From a virus: a stretch of 64,000 bases of DNA. The notes under the pieces were generated by a model. It ran no database searches and was not told where the DNA came from. It worked only from the letters and a program-made list of their open reading frames with translations. The position numbers and the translations under genes were made by a program. The DNA is taken from positions 1 to 64,000 of IMG/VR virus record IMGVR_UViG_3300025870_000004; one strand, written 5' to 3'. Below, in pieces: positions 19,401 to 27,978 of this stretch. Position 1 is the first letter of the stretch. Each line of letters begins with the position of its first letter.

Positions 19401-21627
19401 CAAACCCTGCTTCACCAGTAATATTTTTCAATACACCATCGGTTGAAATGACAATCTTATCTCTGCGTGGTTGGTAATATGTTACATTACCTTGAAAGAT
19501 GTCACCATTGGTAGGAAGTTCATTTACTACAGCGCCTGTTCCCGTAAACGTTCCATCAGAGTCAACCACTGAACGGAAGTCAATCACATCACGCAAGTTT
19601 ACGGATGTGCGTGGCCCTGTTGAGAACGCAGGAATATCTTTGTAGTTCACCTGACCAGTGTATGATGTAACATCAAAGAAGTCACCACCACCGTGGGTGA
19701 AGTGTTTGAACCTTGTAAATATTGAACCAGATGGAGCAGTTGCACCTGTTTCTAAAACAAGGCGACCATTATCATAGTAGCCTGGTCTTTGACCTTTATC
19801 TACAGTAAAGAGGTATGATAGGTCTGCACCGTCAGAGTCGGTTTGTTTGATTGATATTACATCATAGATGTCAGCAGCATGAAGGTTGATAAACTTGACA
19901 CCACCACCATCAGACTCAACCGAACTACTAAATGTTGTTTCTGTCAAGGTCTTCTGACGAGAAGATGCCTGTGCTTTATTAACCTTCGCATAGATTGTAA
20001 CTGGTTGACTAGCAGGAAGATTCGTGATTTGAGCTGATAGTAAGTTCGCTGGTATTGTGATGGTCGCGCCAGTAACAACCGCGCCAGTATCGTCTCTTGT
20101 TACAATCCACTGATTTTTATTTACAAGTCTCTCACCAGCCGCGTTAACAGAAATCGTAATACTACCTGAACCATTAGTCCCACCAGCAAACTGTCTCTGA
20201 ACCTCAAAGTCAACATCTGTGATGTCAGAGGGTCTTGGGTTTGTTAATGGGTAAACAAGATTGACTTTATCACCTTCTTTGATAACGGCTTGACCATTCT
20301 CAAGGAGTGGGTTGATACAATCAATTGAATCTGTTCCGACAGACCTAATCTGACGAACTGCCGAACCACCATTCATTTTGATATCATAGAGATATACACG
20401 ATACTGTGAACCATCTTCTTCTACATAACGAACCTTTGCAGTCCCGATAGTAGAACCACCGTGAGTAGCCCCACTGCGTAGATTGACAACCTCTTGAGTG
20501 TTTGTATTCAAACGACCCAAAGTAGACGCACTGTCTGTAATGAAATACTGACCATAAGAAATACCAGTAACTTCGTTGTTAGTCGTTTCGGTTGTTCTTG
20601 GTTTTGCAATTGTCAGTTTCTTAGGAACTTCCGATGCACCACGATATCCGTTGATATATGCAATACCATCAGATACAGATGCAATCAGGTTTGTTCCTGA
20701 GTCGGTGAAGTCTACAGTGAAAGGACTTACGATATAGTTACCTGACTCTTCGCGAGTTCTCTCTGCAAGGACTTCATTGATTTTGTTATAATCTTCTGTT
20801 CCTGATACTTGGTCAAGGATTTGACCGTCAACAATATCACAGTAGTAAACAAAGTTCTCATCATTCGCAACTTGGTCTTGAGTTGTGAGGGTTAGTGTAA
20901 TACGATAACGGTCAGCGCCAGGCGAAGATAAGTTCGGAGTCGCACCCTGATTATCATACAATGCAGTATCGTCAGCAACAGTAACGATATCTTCAGTGAT
21001 TTTAAAACCAACGGTTTTGGTTGGGTTTCTCGTATATTTGGAAAGAATGAGTTCCTGTGGTTTGACAAATACAAAGTGACCACGAACAAAGAAGTCCCCC
21101 GCACCGTTAGCAACCTTAGAACCACGACCAACCGCAGGAGCAGCAGACTGAACAGTCAGTGTGTCTGACCCGTTGTTGATGTCCTCACCCGCAGACATGC
21201 GGATTGGGTTTGCGCCTGGCGTTGCAGCAGATGTATCAGTATATTGAACATACAGAGTTGCAGGGTCAGAACCTTCTGCCGTAACAACCTGAAGAACTCT
21301 TGCTTTGACACCAGATGTCTGACCAGTAAATTCAGTTCCAACCAGTGTGGTTGTGTCGGTAGGAAGAGTATTACTAGATGTATTCAGTTTGACGAATTCA
21401 TAGTTATTGTTGATTGTTGGCCCGCCTGGATTTACTGATGCACCCTCCTTGAAGATGTTGCGACCAAATCTTCCAATCTCCTCTTGGATGATAGTCTGCA
21501 TCTGTGTAAGTTCGCGAGCCTGCAAGGCACGACCACTATTGAAAAGGACGCGATGATAATTATCACTATCGATAAAATCGTCTTTGTAGGTCGTGGAGAA
21601 TGAGTTCTCTGAAAATGTGTTAGCCAT
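16486..21627 (-). CDS. Giant baseplate-associated structural protein (DUF4815-type N-terminus)
   Basis: 1713 aa. The N-terminus has GRALQARELTQMQ followed by an EEIGRFG segment, which I recognise as the DUF4815-type domain of marine T4-like tail proteins. The middle contains Ser/Asp-rich beta regions, then a Trp/Gly-rich linker (about 960-1010) and a basic segment (TRITTVRRRRWTEVTRRD). The position next to gp8 suggests an outer baseplate wedge or fibre-anchor role, like T4 gp9-gp11, but I see no direct T4 homologue. No enzyme motif. It is preceded by gp8 with 10 bases between. Confidence 0.7.
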   Translation of the reverse strand: MANTFSENSFSTTYKDDFIDSDNYHRVLFNSGRALQARELTQMQTIIQEEIGRFGRNIFKEGASVNPGGPTINNNYEFVKLNTSSNTLPTDTTTLVGTEFTGQTSGVKARVLQVVTAEGSDPATLYVQYTDTSAATPGANPIRMSAGEDINNGSDTLTVQSAAPAVGRGSKVANGAGDFFVRGHFVFVKPQELILSKYTRNPTKTVGFKITEDIVTVADDTALYDNQGATPNLSSPGADRYRITLTLTTQDQVANDENFVYYCDIVDGQILDQVSGTEDYNKINEVLAERTREESGNYIVSPFTVDFTDSGTNLIASVSDGIAYINGYRGASEVPKKLTIAKPRTTETTNNEVTGISYGQYFITDSASTLGRLNTNTQEVVNLRSGATHGGSTIGTAKVRYVEEDGSQYRVYLYDIKMNGGSAVRQIRSVGTDSIDCINPLLENGQAVIKEGDKVNLVYPLTNPRPSDITDVDFEVQRQFAGGTNGSGSITISVNAAGERLVNKNQWIVTRDDTGAVVTGATITIPANLLSAQITNLPASQPVTIYAKVNKAQASSRQKTLTETTFSSSVESDGGGVKFINLHAADIYDVISIKQTDSDGADLSYLFTVDKGQRPGYYDNGRLVLETGATAPSGSIFTRFKHFTHGGGDFFDVTSYTGQVNYKDIPAFSTGPRTSVNLRDVIDFRSVVDSDGTFTGTGAVVNELPTNGDIFQGNVTYYQPRRDKIVISTDGVLKNITGEAGFDAQFPQTPENTLGLFLLEHNAYGLHDSDVSMTPLEAKRFTMADINNLEKRVDRLEEVTSLSLLEVDTSSLLVLDSSGSPRSKSGFFVDNFADRSFTDTENEENRSAIDPSRGLLSSQTEDNNINLVYDHSKSSNTILKGDNVYLNYTESVAISQTTISGAENVNPFAVITGEGSLTLSPASDEWFQTKYKPANVINKTATEDLGVLNEGRLGRGTASNRRRAAGSAWTWQPASWVPIAGFGFLGGLNLFGGWLSVPTWNVNGVRTVESRRLGGRWQQTTFEQRVVVSERTTRKVTGDRTVSLTFLPFMRSRKIMFRAEGMRPNTRYFPFFDGRDVSAYCREETFTRFASGTSLSYGNRYRNSSAHPQGSTNLESNADGKIEGSFFLPSKEGGLQFRGGTREFKLLDINIDNDAGALSRASTNYTSQGTLDTRQQTITNTRITTVRRRRWTEVTRRDPLAQSFYVNKPSGMFVTKVDVFFKSKDSTVPIEMQIRPVVNGQPSATDIITNAIKFLSPSEVNTAASQTQAAAVAAPTTFEFDEPIFLNPNTEYCIVLLAESKEYEAYVAETYAFELGSTEKRVNRQPSMGSLFKSQNGSTWTPDQTKDLAFKIYQADFNTAGGYAVFENADVPDEILANNPFFTDSGDATVTMLFPNHGYSVGDTINITGLDSATRYNGILGSSIMNPTAPNGLVTAVDGFGLRFEADSASTSAGRFGGSDIVVDQQLNFDVAIPNFSTILPDDTTLSYGVKFTTGSSLAGSETRYQKDPNYSGDIQIGDENLFPRPRLIAKTANEAAADKLNGERSVTFKVDLGTSRSDVSPMIDAQRTSLTTISNLIDNQDVTAPLNYQAETNAFGGSALSKHHTSVQNLEEDAVGLKVILAAVRPSGSHIDLYYRVANDGENIFDVDWTLQSSETTIAPDRENFREYRYLIGGDGGDLNSFTQYQLKLVFRTTNQSTPPIVKDLRGIALAV

Positions 21628-21637
21628 GAATCAAACC

Positions 21638-23002
21638 TTAAATTTGAATTACAATTTTAATATCTTCGGTCTGGTCACTTGCACGAGTGACTGCCGCTCG
21701 GTTATCAATATATAGGACATCACCAGTAGACGTTGTTACTTCGGGTGTAACATATGGTGCAAATGACGCATTAAGTGTTCCTGAACCCGAACCATTAGCT
21801 TCATTTACCGCTTCACCTGAATCGAAGTTAGAGAATCCAGTTACGTCAGTCTGGTGATACCAGACATTCGATGAGTCAACTTTGTCAACCAACGCTTTTG
21901 CGCCAGAAGTTGAACCGACAATTGTGTTGTCAGCGGTAAATCCTGTTGTCACCGCAGAGAAAACAAGTTTCTTCAACGCAATACCTGTTGATGCAGTGAA
22001 CAAATCTGAACCCGCACTATCTTTGATGTTTTTGACAAGACCAACTTGACGGAAGTCATTACCTACGATAAAGTCATCGTTCTCTGTTCCGTCTGGTTTT
22101 ACAGTGAACATGATACCACTCGCACGAAGGTCATCTCTTGGGTCAGCCCCAATACCACCCGCAGTTGTAAATATGGGACGAATTGATGCTGGTTTGGTTG
22201 GTGTGCCACCACCACTTACCGTAACAGTTGCATTGTTATACCCCGAACCAAATGCCAGTGTGCCAGAACTGTCGATGATTTCAACCTTGACAACGGCACT
22301 ACCTGAGATAGTTGCAGATGCTTTTGCTTCTGTTCCGTCACCCACAATAGTAAGTGTTGGATTTGAGGTATACCCAAGACCACCTGAGTCAACCACATAA
22401 CCCGTAATCTGACCACCAACAGCAACATTCTGAACAGACAACTGTTCAACATCAGAAGCAGGAGACGATGAGTCAGTAGTCCCTTGAAGTTTGATAGGCA
22501 GGAAGTTAGCAGCAACATATTTTGTCGCATCACCAGCGCCAATAGAATATAAGAACTTCCAGATGTAACCATCCGCAGTTGAGAATGCTGCACCTGTTGT
22601 GCCACCTGATGGCTGAATAGTCGATACTACCGCATTACCAGCAGTGTCTTTGGATTGTTGCAAACAAATGTATACTTGGTTCTCGTCATTCATGACATAA
22701 TATGTTTGTGATGGATAACCAACTTGTTTGTCATCATAGGCAGAATAGACAGCACCCGAAGACCAGTTGTAACGAGGAACAACAAAGGTTGAGTCAACAA
22801 TTTTCTTCACTGACTGAAGTCCATTACGGAAACCTCTTTCTTCCCATTGAGCATTAATTTCTGTTCGCTCAGCGTCAGAGGCATTCCAGTCTTCGGAACG
22901 ACCAATACCGATATAATAATTGCTCACCCCGGCCGAGTCTGCAAAATCAGTCAGAATCGACTGAATAACTTGTTTTTTTAGTGGATTAGTAATAACTGCC
23001 AT
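21638..23002 (-). CDS. gp8: Baseplate wedge protein gp8
   Basis: 454 aa against 334 in T4. Three parts match T4 gp8. The start has YYIGIGRSEDW, compared with YISFGRSEPW. The middle has an IQPSGGT segment and DGYIWKFLYSI, compared with DGYVWEYLFEI. The C-terminus is GDVLYIDNRAAVTRASDQTE, compared with T4 GEMIYMENRPPIIMAMDQTE. The extra length is an inserted beta domain (about residues 190-290). gp8 dimers sit in the baseplate wedge with gp6, gp7 and gp10. A short spacing to both neighbours supports one late operon. Confidence 0.9.
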   Translation of the reverse strand: MAVITNPLKKQVIQSILTDFADSAGVSNYYIGIGRSEDWNASDAERTEINAQWEERGFRNGLQSVKKIVDSTFVVPRYNWSSGAVYSAYDDKQVGYPSQTYYVMNDENQVYICLQQSKDTAGNAVVSTIQPSGGTTGAAFSTADGYIWKFLYSIGAGDATKYVAANFLPIKLQGTTDSSSPASDVEQLSVQNVAVGGQITGYVVDSGGLGYTSNPTLTIVGDGTEAKASATISGSAVVKVEIIDSSGTLAFGSGYNNATVTVSGGGTPTKPASIRPIFTTAGGIGADPRDDLRASGIMFTVKPDGTENDDFIVGNDFRQVGLVKNIKDSAGSDLFTASTGIALKKLVFSAVTTGFTADNTIVGSTSGAKALVDKVDSSNVWYHQTDVTGFSNFDSGEAVNEANGSGSGTLNASFAPYVTPEVTTSTGDVLYIDNRAAVTRASDQTEDIKIVIQI

Positions 23003-23008
23003 TTTCTA

Positions 23009-24052
23009 TTATCCTGTTGTAGTTCCATTGTTGGCTACAATTACCCATTTACTTACTGAGGTGTTCCAAATCAACTGGCAACCATCACCTTCACCAAAGG
23101 CAATAAAACCATCACCAGAGTCTACACCCAAAATATTTGATGACCCACCCGATGGCGTAAGTCTTGTCTCACCCGCACCCACATTGATAAATGAATGCCA
23201 CTCACCTTGTGCCGTTCCATCAGCAATCGTTGGCGTGATAGGCGAACCAGAGTTGAAGACCGTCAGTGGTTCGTTTAGATTTATTGCTGTGTCTGTCGCC
23301 ACATCAGTTGATTTTTCTAGAATTAGTTTACTCTCGAAACTTACACCACCCGTTCCTTTACCTGTAATCTCAAGTGTGATATTTGTATCATCACCCGTTG
23401 CAGCGATAGAAGGATTGTTACCAGTCGCAGCCGTGGTAATACCAATATGATTGACTGCACTTGAAACATTGGTGAATGTAATATACTCATTAGACGAACT
23501 ATCGAGTAGGAGAGAACCATTTGTAAGACCCGTCAGGTTTGGATTGCTTACAGTCAAACCATCAATGGTTTTATTCTTAAGCGTCTGTGCGTGGTTCGCG
23601 AACACAAAAGTATCATCACCTGTCAGAAGTGGTAATGTTACGTTTCGGTCTGCGGCAAGTTCACTCACAGCAAATACATATTGGTGGTCTGCACTTGTAT
23701 CATTGATTTGTGGTGTTGTCAATACAGCACTTGTAAGAGTCTTGTTGGTCAACGTTTGGGTTGTTGTTGTCAAAACAAAGTTGTCACCAGTCGTGCCAGC
23801 AACAGGAATATTCACGACCACATCTGAAGATGGGTTACCGTCTAGTTTTAATTTTACTTCAAAGTCATCGGCAGTTGCACCCTCAAACAGGATACCGTCT
23901 GAGTCAAAAGATACCTGACTCGTTCCCGAATCACTACCAACGATAGTATAGAGTTCCGTGAAGTTTTCATTAATCTTCTGGGCAGCAGTGCGGAGGGTAT
24001 CACCCGTCCCGTCATTTGCTGTTGTGCCTCTATTAATAGTCTGTTTTGTCAT
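23009..24052 (-). CDS. Virion structural protein, fibre-type N-terminus
   Basis: 347 aa. N-terminal TINRGTTANDGTGDTLRTAA then QKINENFTELY is a common marine T4-like structural motif. The middle has TLTNKTLTSAVLTTPQI and similar units typical of beta-structured fibres, and the C-terminal end (EWHSFINVGAGETRL) resembles a small globular cap. It has its own TATAAATA 23 bases upstream. By position, between the gp7 slot and gp8, it may attach to the wedge. Function beyond virion structure is unknown. Confidence 0.65.
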   Translation of the reverse strand: MTKQTINRGTTANDGTGDTLRTAAQKINENFTELYTIVGSDSGTSQVSFDSDGILFEGATADDFEVKLKLDGNPSSDVVVNIPVAGTTGDNFVLTTTTQTLTNKTLTSAVLTTPQINDTSADHQYVFAVSELAADRNVTLPLLTGDDTFVFANHAQTLKNKTIDGLTVSNPNLTGLTNGSLLLDSSSNEYITFTNVSSAVNHIGITTAATGNNPSIAATGDDTNITLEITGKGTGGVSFESKLILEKSTDVATDTAINLNEPLTVFNSGSPITPTIADGTAQGEWHSFINVGAGETRLTPSGGSSNILGVDSGDGFIAFGEGDGCQLIWNTSVSKWVIVANNGTTTG

Positions 24053-24075
24053 TTCTAAACCCTAAATGTTTATTC

Positions 24076-24083
24076 TATTTATA
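24076..24083 (-). promoter_or_regulatory. T4-type late promoter
   Basis: Exact TATAAATA on the minus strand in the 39-base gap before the 347-aa structural gene. Confidence 0.75.
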
Positions 24084-24091
24084 ACACTTTA

Positions 24092-25096
24092 TCAATCAAG
24101 ATGACCAAGATTTAACAAATATTGGTCGGAATCACTACTGTAGAAGACATGTCTGTCTTGGTCGAATGTCTCGAATACGAAGGCATTTGACATATCCATA
24201 CCGTTTGTTCCTACCTCATCAGAGTCATCCATAGTTGGTGACGATGATATTTGTGCTTCACGAAGGTCACTGTATTGGTTATTAATTTTTTCAATCTCAA
24301 GAATAGAGAAGTCTTCTAGTCTAATCTTTGGATTAATTCTACTTAGGATACCAGCAGAGTCAGTTTTAAAGTCATCAACCAATGAAGTCAAGTCCGTTGT
24401 CGATGTGTCCCCAAATGATGCGTCAGAGTGAACGGCGATTGGTGGAGGTGGTGTAACCACAACATTTGGTGCGGTGATAGTATCTGTTACATTACTAACA
24501 ATCTGCACTTCCGAACCAATGAACATACCGGCTGGGTGAACGAACAACTTGTATGGTTCTCTCCACTCGTTAAATGAAATATCTGACTTAATCAAAATAG
24601 CAAACTTCTGATACAATTTATTATCGGTCAGAAACTTTCTGGAGTCAAATCCAATCTGAGAACTAGCTTCACCGATATTAAAGATTTGTTCTTTGGTGTA
24701 AATAATATCTGGGTCAATCGAAAAGAATGTTCTAAAGAACTGTTGAATCGAAAACTTCGTTCCCTTTGAACGATACAATGTGTTAGAATATTTCGCCGCA
24801 GCACGTTTGTCTGAGAAACCCTCAAAGTATGACTGACCTAACAGAAGTTCGTCCTCGATATAGGAGAGGAGTTCTATGTCAGTCTGTGTGATGTCCCTGC
24901 TATAGAACAGGTTATTAATCAACTTGGTAGGAGATGACTCATCATCTTCGTAGTGATAATACTCATCAAGGAGTGTGATAAGTTTTGGATACTCTGTGCG
25001 AAAGAACTCAGGCAAAACCTTTTCAATAGCACTTTCAGGAAAAGTAATCTCTCTCCTATTCAGGTCTGTCAGAGTATCGTCTTGTTTATGTCCCAT
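24092..25096 (-). CDS. Baseplate wedge protein, possible gp7 counterpart
   Basis: 334 aa. N-terminal part: PEFFRTEYPKLITLLDEYY, then a helical segment with SIEDELLLGQS-like acidic residues and RSKGTKFSIQQFFRTFF. A later YKLFVHPAGMFIGSEVQI is a conserved marine T4-like element. It overlaps the gp6 stop by one base and lies between gp6 and gp8, which is the T4 gp7 position. T4 gp7 is three times longer (1032 aa), so it may be only the gp6-binding core or an unrelated replacement. Confidence 0.55.
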   Translation of the reverse strand: MGHKQDDTLTDLNRREITFPESAIEKVLPEFFRTEYPKLITLLDEYYHYEDDESSPTKLINNLFYSRDITQTDIELLSYIEDELLLGQSYFEGFSDKRAAAKYSNTLYRSKGTKFSIQQFFRTFFSIDPDIIYTKEQIFNIGEASSQIGFDSRKFLTDNKLYQKFAILIKSDISFNEWREPYKLFVHPAGMFIGSEVQIVSNVTDTITAPNVVVTPPPPIAVHSDASFGDTSTTDLTSLVDDFKTDSAGILSRINPKIRLEDFSILEIEKINNQYSDLREAQISSSPTMDDSDEVGTNGMDMSNAFVFETFDQDRHVFYSSDSDQYLLNLGHLD

Positions 25097-26922
25097 TAGT
25101 TTGTGACTCCAGGCTCAACATCTACGATACGAGCAAAGGAACGACTCTCGTCGTGTTCGACAATATCTTGTCTAAATGGTGTTAACACACTCTGGTTGGC
25201 GGGTATTGCGCTGAGTTTTATGAACAACCTAGAACCAGAAACCTCATCAACTTGAAGACCGACAATTCTTACTGTGTCTCCAGTATAGTCACCAACATTA
25301 TCTATGATGATTTCTGTGTCATCGAGGTTGAAGACTTCAAGTTTGTTAGAACCTAATCTGTTTCTTAAAATACAGTTTTTGTTTCTGAACTTAAATCCAG
25401 TTGATTGAATGATATGATTTTCATCATCTGGCGAAGCGAGGGCGGCCGCATAACGCAGAGTGTGTGCCTGAACCGCAGTGAGGGTCGGTGTAAATCTGCG
25501 TTGCATCTTAACACTCATACGAGACGACAGAATAGAAGGACTGTTTGCATCAATCAGTGTCAAGAGGTTTGAACGTCTGAATGACTGGTCAAACTTACCT
25601 GTGCTAGTGCTGAAGTAATCGCGCACTACAGTTTTGATATTGTCGGCGACCGTGTTGCGTGAGAGTGTTGTCAAGTTCTGATTGAACTGGAAAAATACTT
25701 CTGTCTCAATAAAAGTCTTGATAGGGTCAGAGAACTTCAGATTAAATGATGCAACGGATAGTTGTTCTGAGAGGTCAACGATTGCCTGTTTGGTGGACGT
25801 TTCAGTTGCAACACCAACATCATCATTGAACAATACAGATATAAAGATTGTTCCAAACTCTGGTTCAAGGGCATCTTCTCCACCAAAGGACTTGATGTCT
25901 TTGATGAGTGTCGAGAAGTTCTTGAGAACCAACGCGGAGTAATCCACAGCCGTGACCATTCTGTTCTGTGACGCATACTGGAATGGTGCATTCTGACGAA
26001 TCGACTCAATAGTCTCTTTGTCACCACCACCCACAGATTTTGCAACAGTCGATACAGTAACATCATATCCTGTTCCATTGATAGTTACCTGACTTTGTGG
26101 TTCAAAGATATTTGCGGTATCTGCATCAGAACCATTCACTGCCAGATAATCAATAGTGATTTTACTACCTTCGGTAGGAGCGGTTCCCAGTGTTGCACCG
26201 TTACCGAAAGACAACTCAAATAATCCGTTTGGAGTTTCCTTCAAAATATACAGTGTCGAATTGGCGTTGATTGTAGTTGCATCGGTTAGGTTTGTGTATG
26301 TGACAAAACTAGAAGACGAAGGCGACTCGTATACACGAATCACAGCAGTCTCGATATCGAGGAGTTCGTCAGGAATTACATATACAGCATTCTCTTCCGA
26401 CTTATTTGCAAGGAATGTTTTCACTCTTGTAGTTCCCTCAAAGATATTGATGTCTTCCGAACCTGTCGAGGTTTTGAATTCATAGACACCCGCGCCATCG
26501 TCTGTCGCAGAGAGGTCTACTTGTGTTTGGAAAACATAGTCTGTATCATCAACCGTTGCATTGAACTTGAAACCAGACGCGATTTGGATTATGGTTGGGC
26601 GACCAGATACACCACTCAGGTTCATTGACAAATTCACGATGGCCTTCGAAGATGTCTTGGAGTCTGGAATGTAACCGATACCCTCTGCAAGGGAGACAAG
26701 AGAACTACGCAGTTGGGCAGTTCCTAGAAATGATTCATTCAACGCAAAGTTTGCGGTCAGTGCGTTGTAATGTGTGTTGTATGCGAGAACATCTAGGATA
26801 TTCGAAAGACCCGATGCCTCGAAGTTATAGTCAGCAAACTCAGGTTTATCGGCAAGAAATGTTTTTAGATTATTCTTGATTGCCGTAAAATCTAGTGCTG
26901 TTGATTTTATTGTTGTTGCCAT
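25096..26922 (-). CDS. gp6: Baseplate wedge protein gp6
   Basis: 608 aa, close to T4 gp6 (660). The N-terminus has FEASGLSNILDVLAYNTHYN and LNESFLGTAQLRSSLVSLA, the signature of gp6/baseplate J-type wedge proteins. The middle has NGSDADTANIF and RMVTAVDYSALVLKNF. gp6 forms the inner ring that holds wedges together around the hub. It is followed immediately by gp25 on its 5' side (1-base gap), the conserved gp25-gp6 pairing. Confidence 0.9.
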   Translation of the reverse strand: MATTIKSTALDFTAIKNNLKTFLADKPEFADYNFEASGLSNILDVLAYNTHYNALTANFALNESFLGTAQLRSSLVSLAEGIGYIPDSKTSSKAIVNLSMNLSGVSGRPTIIQIASGFKFNATVDDTDYVFQTQVDLSATDDGAGVYEFKTSTGSEDINIFEGTTRVKTFLANKSEENAVYVIPDELLDIETAVIRVYESPSSSSFVTYTNLTDATTINANSTLYILKETPNGLFELSFGNGATLGTAPTEGSKITIDYLAVNGSDADTANIFEPQSQVTINGTGYDVTVSTVAKSVGGGDKETIESIRQNAPFQYASQNRMVTAVDYSALVLKNFSTLIKDIKSFGGEDALEPEFGTIFISVLFNDDVGVATETSTKQAIVDLSEQLSVASFNLKFSDPIKTFIETEVFFQFNQNLTTLSRNTVADNIKTVVRDYFSTSTGKFDQSFRRSNLLTLIDANSPSILSSRMSVKMQRRFTPTLTAVQAHTLRYAAALASPDDENHIIQSTGFKFRNKNCILRNRLGSNKLEVFNLDDTEIIIDNVGDYTGDTVRIVGLQVDEVSGSRLFIKLSAIPANQSVLTPFRQDIVEHDESRSFARIVDVEPGVTN

Positions 26923-26923
26923 C

Positions 26924-27373
26924 TTATCTCAACCTTGAAAGTCTAGTTGTAAATTCAACTTGCTCTTCTGTGTTTACTACCTTAAATTTTACTGTGACAT
27001 TGAGAGTATGATTATCTGGGTATAAATCTACCACGACATCCAAGACTTCTGCTCTTGGTTCATATGCCTCAATGTTGTCTATAATATTATCTCTCAGAAT
27101 AGAAGACCCATTTCTATCCGCTAACTCAAAGAGTTGACCCCGTATATCTCCACCGAAGAATGGGTCAAATGGTTTCTCAAGAAGGTTTGTCATGACGAGC
27201 GTCTTGATTGCTTGCTTTACCGCAGCCGCATCCTTCTTCTTAAAAATCTCTCCGCTTGTAGGTTTTGCCTGAAATGTCAGGTCAATATCGATATATTCCT
27301 TTACACGACTACTCGTCACCGATGACGTGTTGAGGTCTGTATCTTCCTGTGCGAATGCTCTTCTAGTTGCCAT
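26924..27373 (-). CDS. gp25: Baseplate wedge protein gp25
   Basis: 149 aa (T4 gp25: 132). The core has KPFDPFFGGDIRGQLFELAD and NIEAYEPRAEVLDVVVDLYP, typical of the gp25 family, shared with type VI secretion TssE. gp25 links sheath initiation to the gp6 ring. Its ATG lies only 5 bases past a TATAAATA, with no clear Shine-Dalgarno between them. Confidence 0.9.
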   Translation of the reverse strand: MATRRAFAQEDTDLNTSSVTSSRVKEYIDIDLTFQAKPTSGEIFKKKDAAAVKQAIKTLVMTNLLEKPFDPFFGGDIRGQLFELADRNGSSILRDNIIDNIEAYEPRAEVLDVVVDLYPDNHTLNVTVKFKVVNTEEQVEFTTRLSRLR

Positions 27374-27378
27374 GTCTC

Positions 27379-27386
27379 TATTTATA
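27379..27386 (-). promoter_or_regulatory. T4-type late promoter abutting the gp25 start
   Basis: Exact TATAAATA on the minus strand; it includes the TAA stop of the upstream 198-aa gene and ends 5 bases before the gp25 ATG. Confidence 0.6.
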
Positions 27387-27978
27387 AGACTTTTTCACGG
27401 ATTTCGATAAGTTCATCCGAACTCATCAAACTATTGTTGAAATAAGTCTCTACTTTCTTACTAAATGATACATCGAAACTGGAGGGGACGGTCGGAAACT
27501 CTAATCCAATCTGACCAGTTAGACTTTCATCTGGATTATAATTGTCATAGTCCAAATACAAAGCACCAAAGTTGATATAATCTTTCCAGTATTCTGCAAC
27601 GTCAAAGGTCTTCTCGAAGTCAATCTTTCCGTCCTGACCAATGACTTGATAGTATACCAAACGACCATCTGACTTCTTCTTCATAGTCTCATCATTCAGG
27701 TCAGGTGTCTGTAGGTCATAGATGCCTTCGGATACAATCAGTCTCACATCGTTGAAGTGAGTTGTGTTACCGTTGATTGTTCTCATGGCCTCTGCCTGTA
27801 GATACAGGTTTCTCGCAATCTGTTTGCGTTCTGATACAGTCGCAACATGATTGAATGGTGTGCGGTCACCATACGCACCCAGAAACTTTGACATCGTAAT
27901 GCCAGGCGCAAGGGTAGTCGCAGAGGTAATCTCCGACTGGAGTTCTGGATTGTAGGTTGGGTCAACTAGAATAATCAT
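27382..27978 (-). CDS. Baseplate/hub-region protein with possible degenerate M15 peptidase fold
   Basis: 198 aa. The order of segments (LAPGITMSKFLGA; IARNLYLQAEAMRTIN; VRLIVSEGIYDLQTP; FGALYLDYDNY; IGLEFPT) parallels Peptidase_M15_3 enzymes such as the gene at the right edge of this window (FDQLILEFYTPG; WVHVSY). None of the His/Asp zinc ligands seems to be kept. If the resemblance is real it is a structural derivative of a murein peptidase. It lies between gp25 and the spike needle gene with a 4-base overlap. T4 has no obvious equivalent. Virion role likely; fold call tentative. Confidence 0.5.
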   Translation of the reverse strand: MIILVDPTYNPELQSEITSATTLAPGITMSKFLGAYGDRTPFNHVATVSERKQIARNLYLQAEAMRTINGNTTHFNDVRLIVSEGIYDLQTPDLNDETMKKKSDGRLVYYQVIGQDGKIDFEKTFDVAEYWKDYINFGALYLDYDNYNPDESLTGQIGLEFPTVPSSFDVSFSKKVETYFNNSLMSSDELIEIREKVL

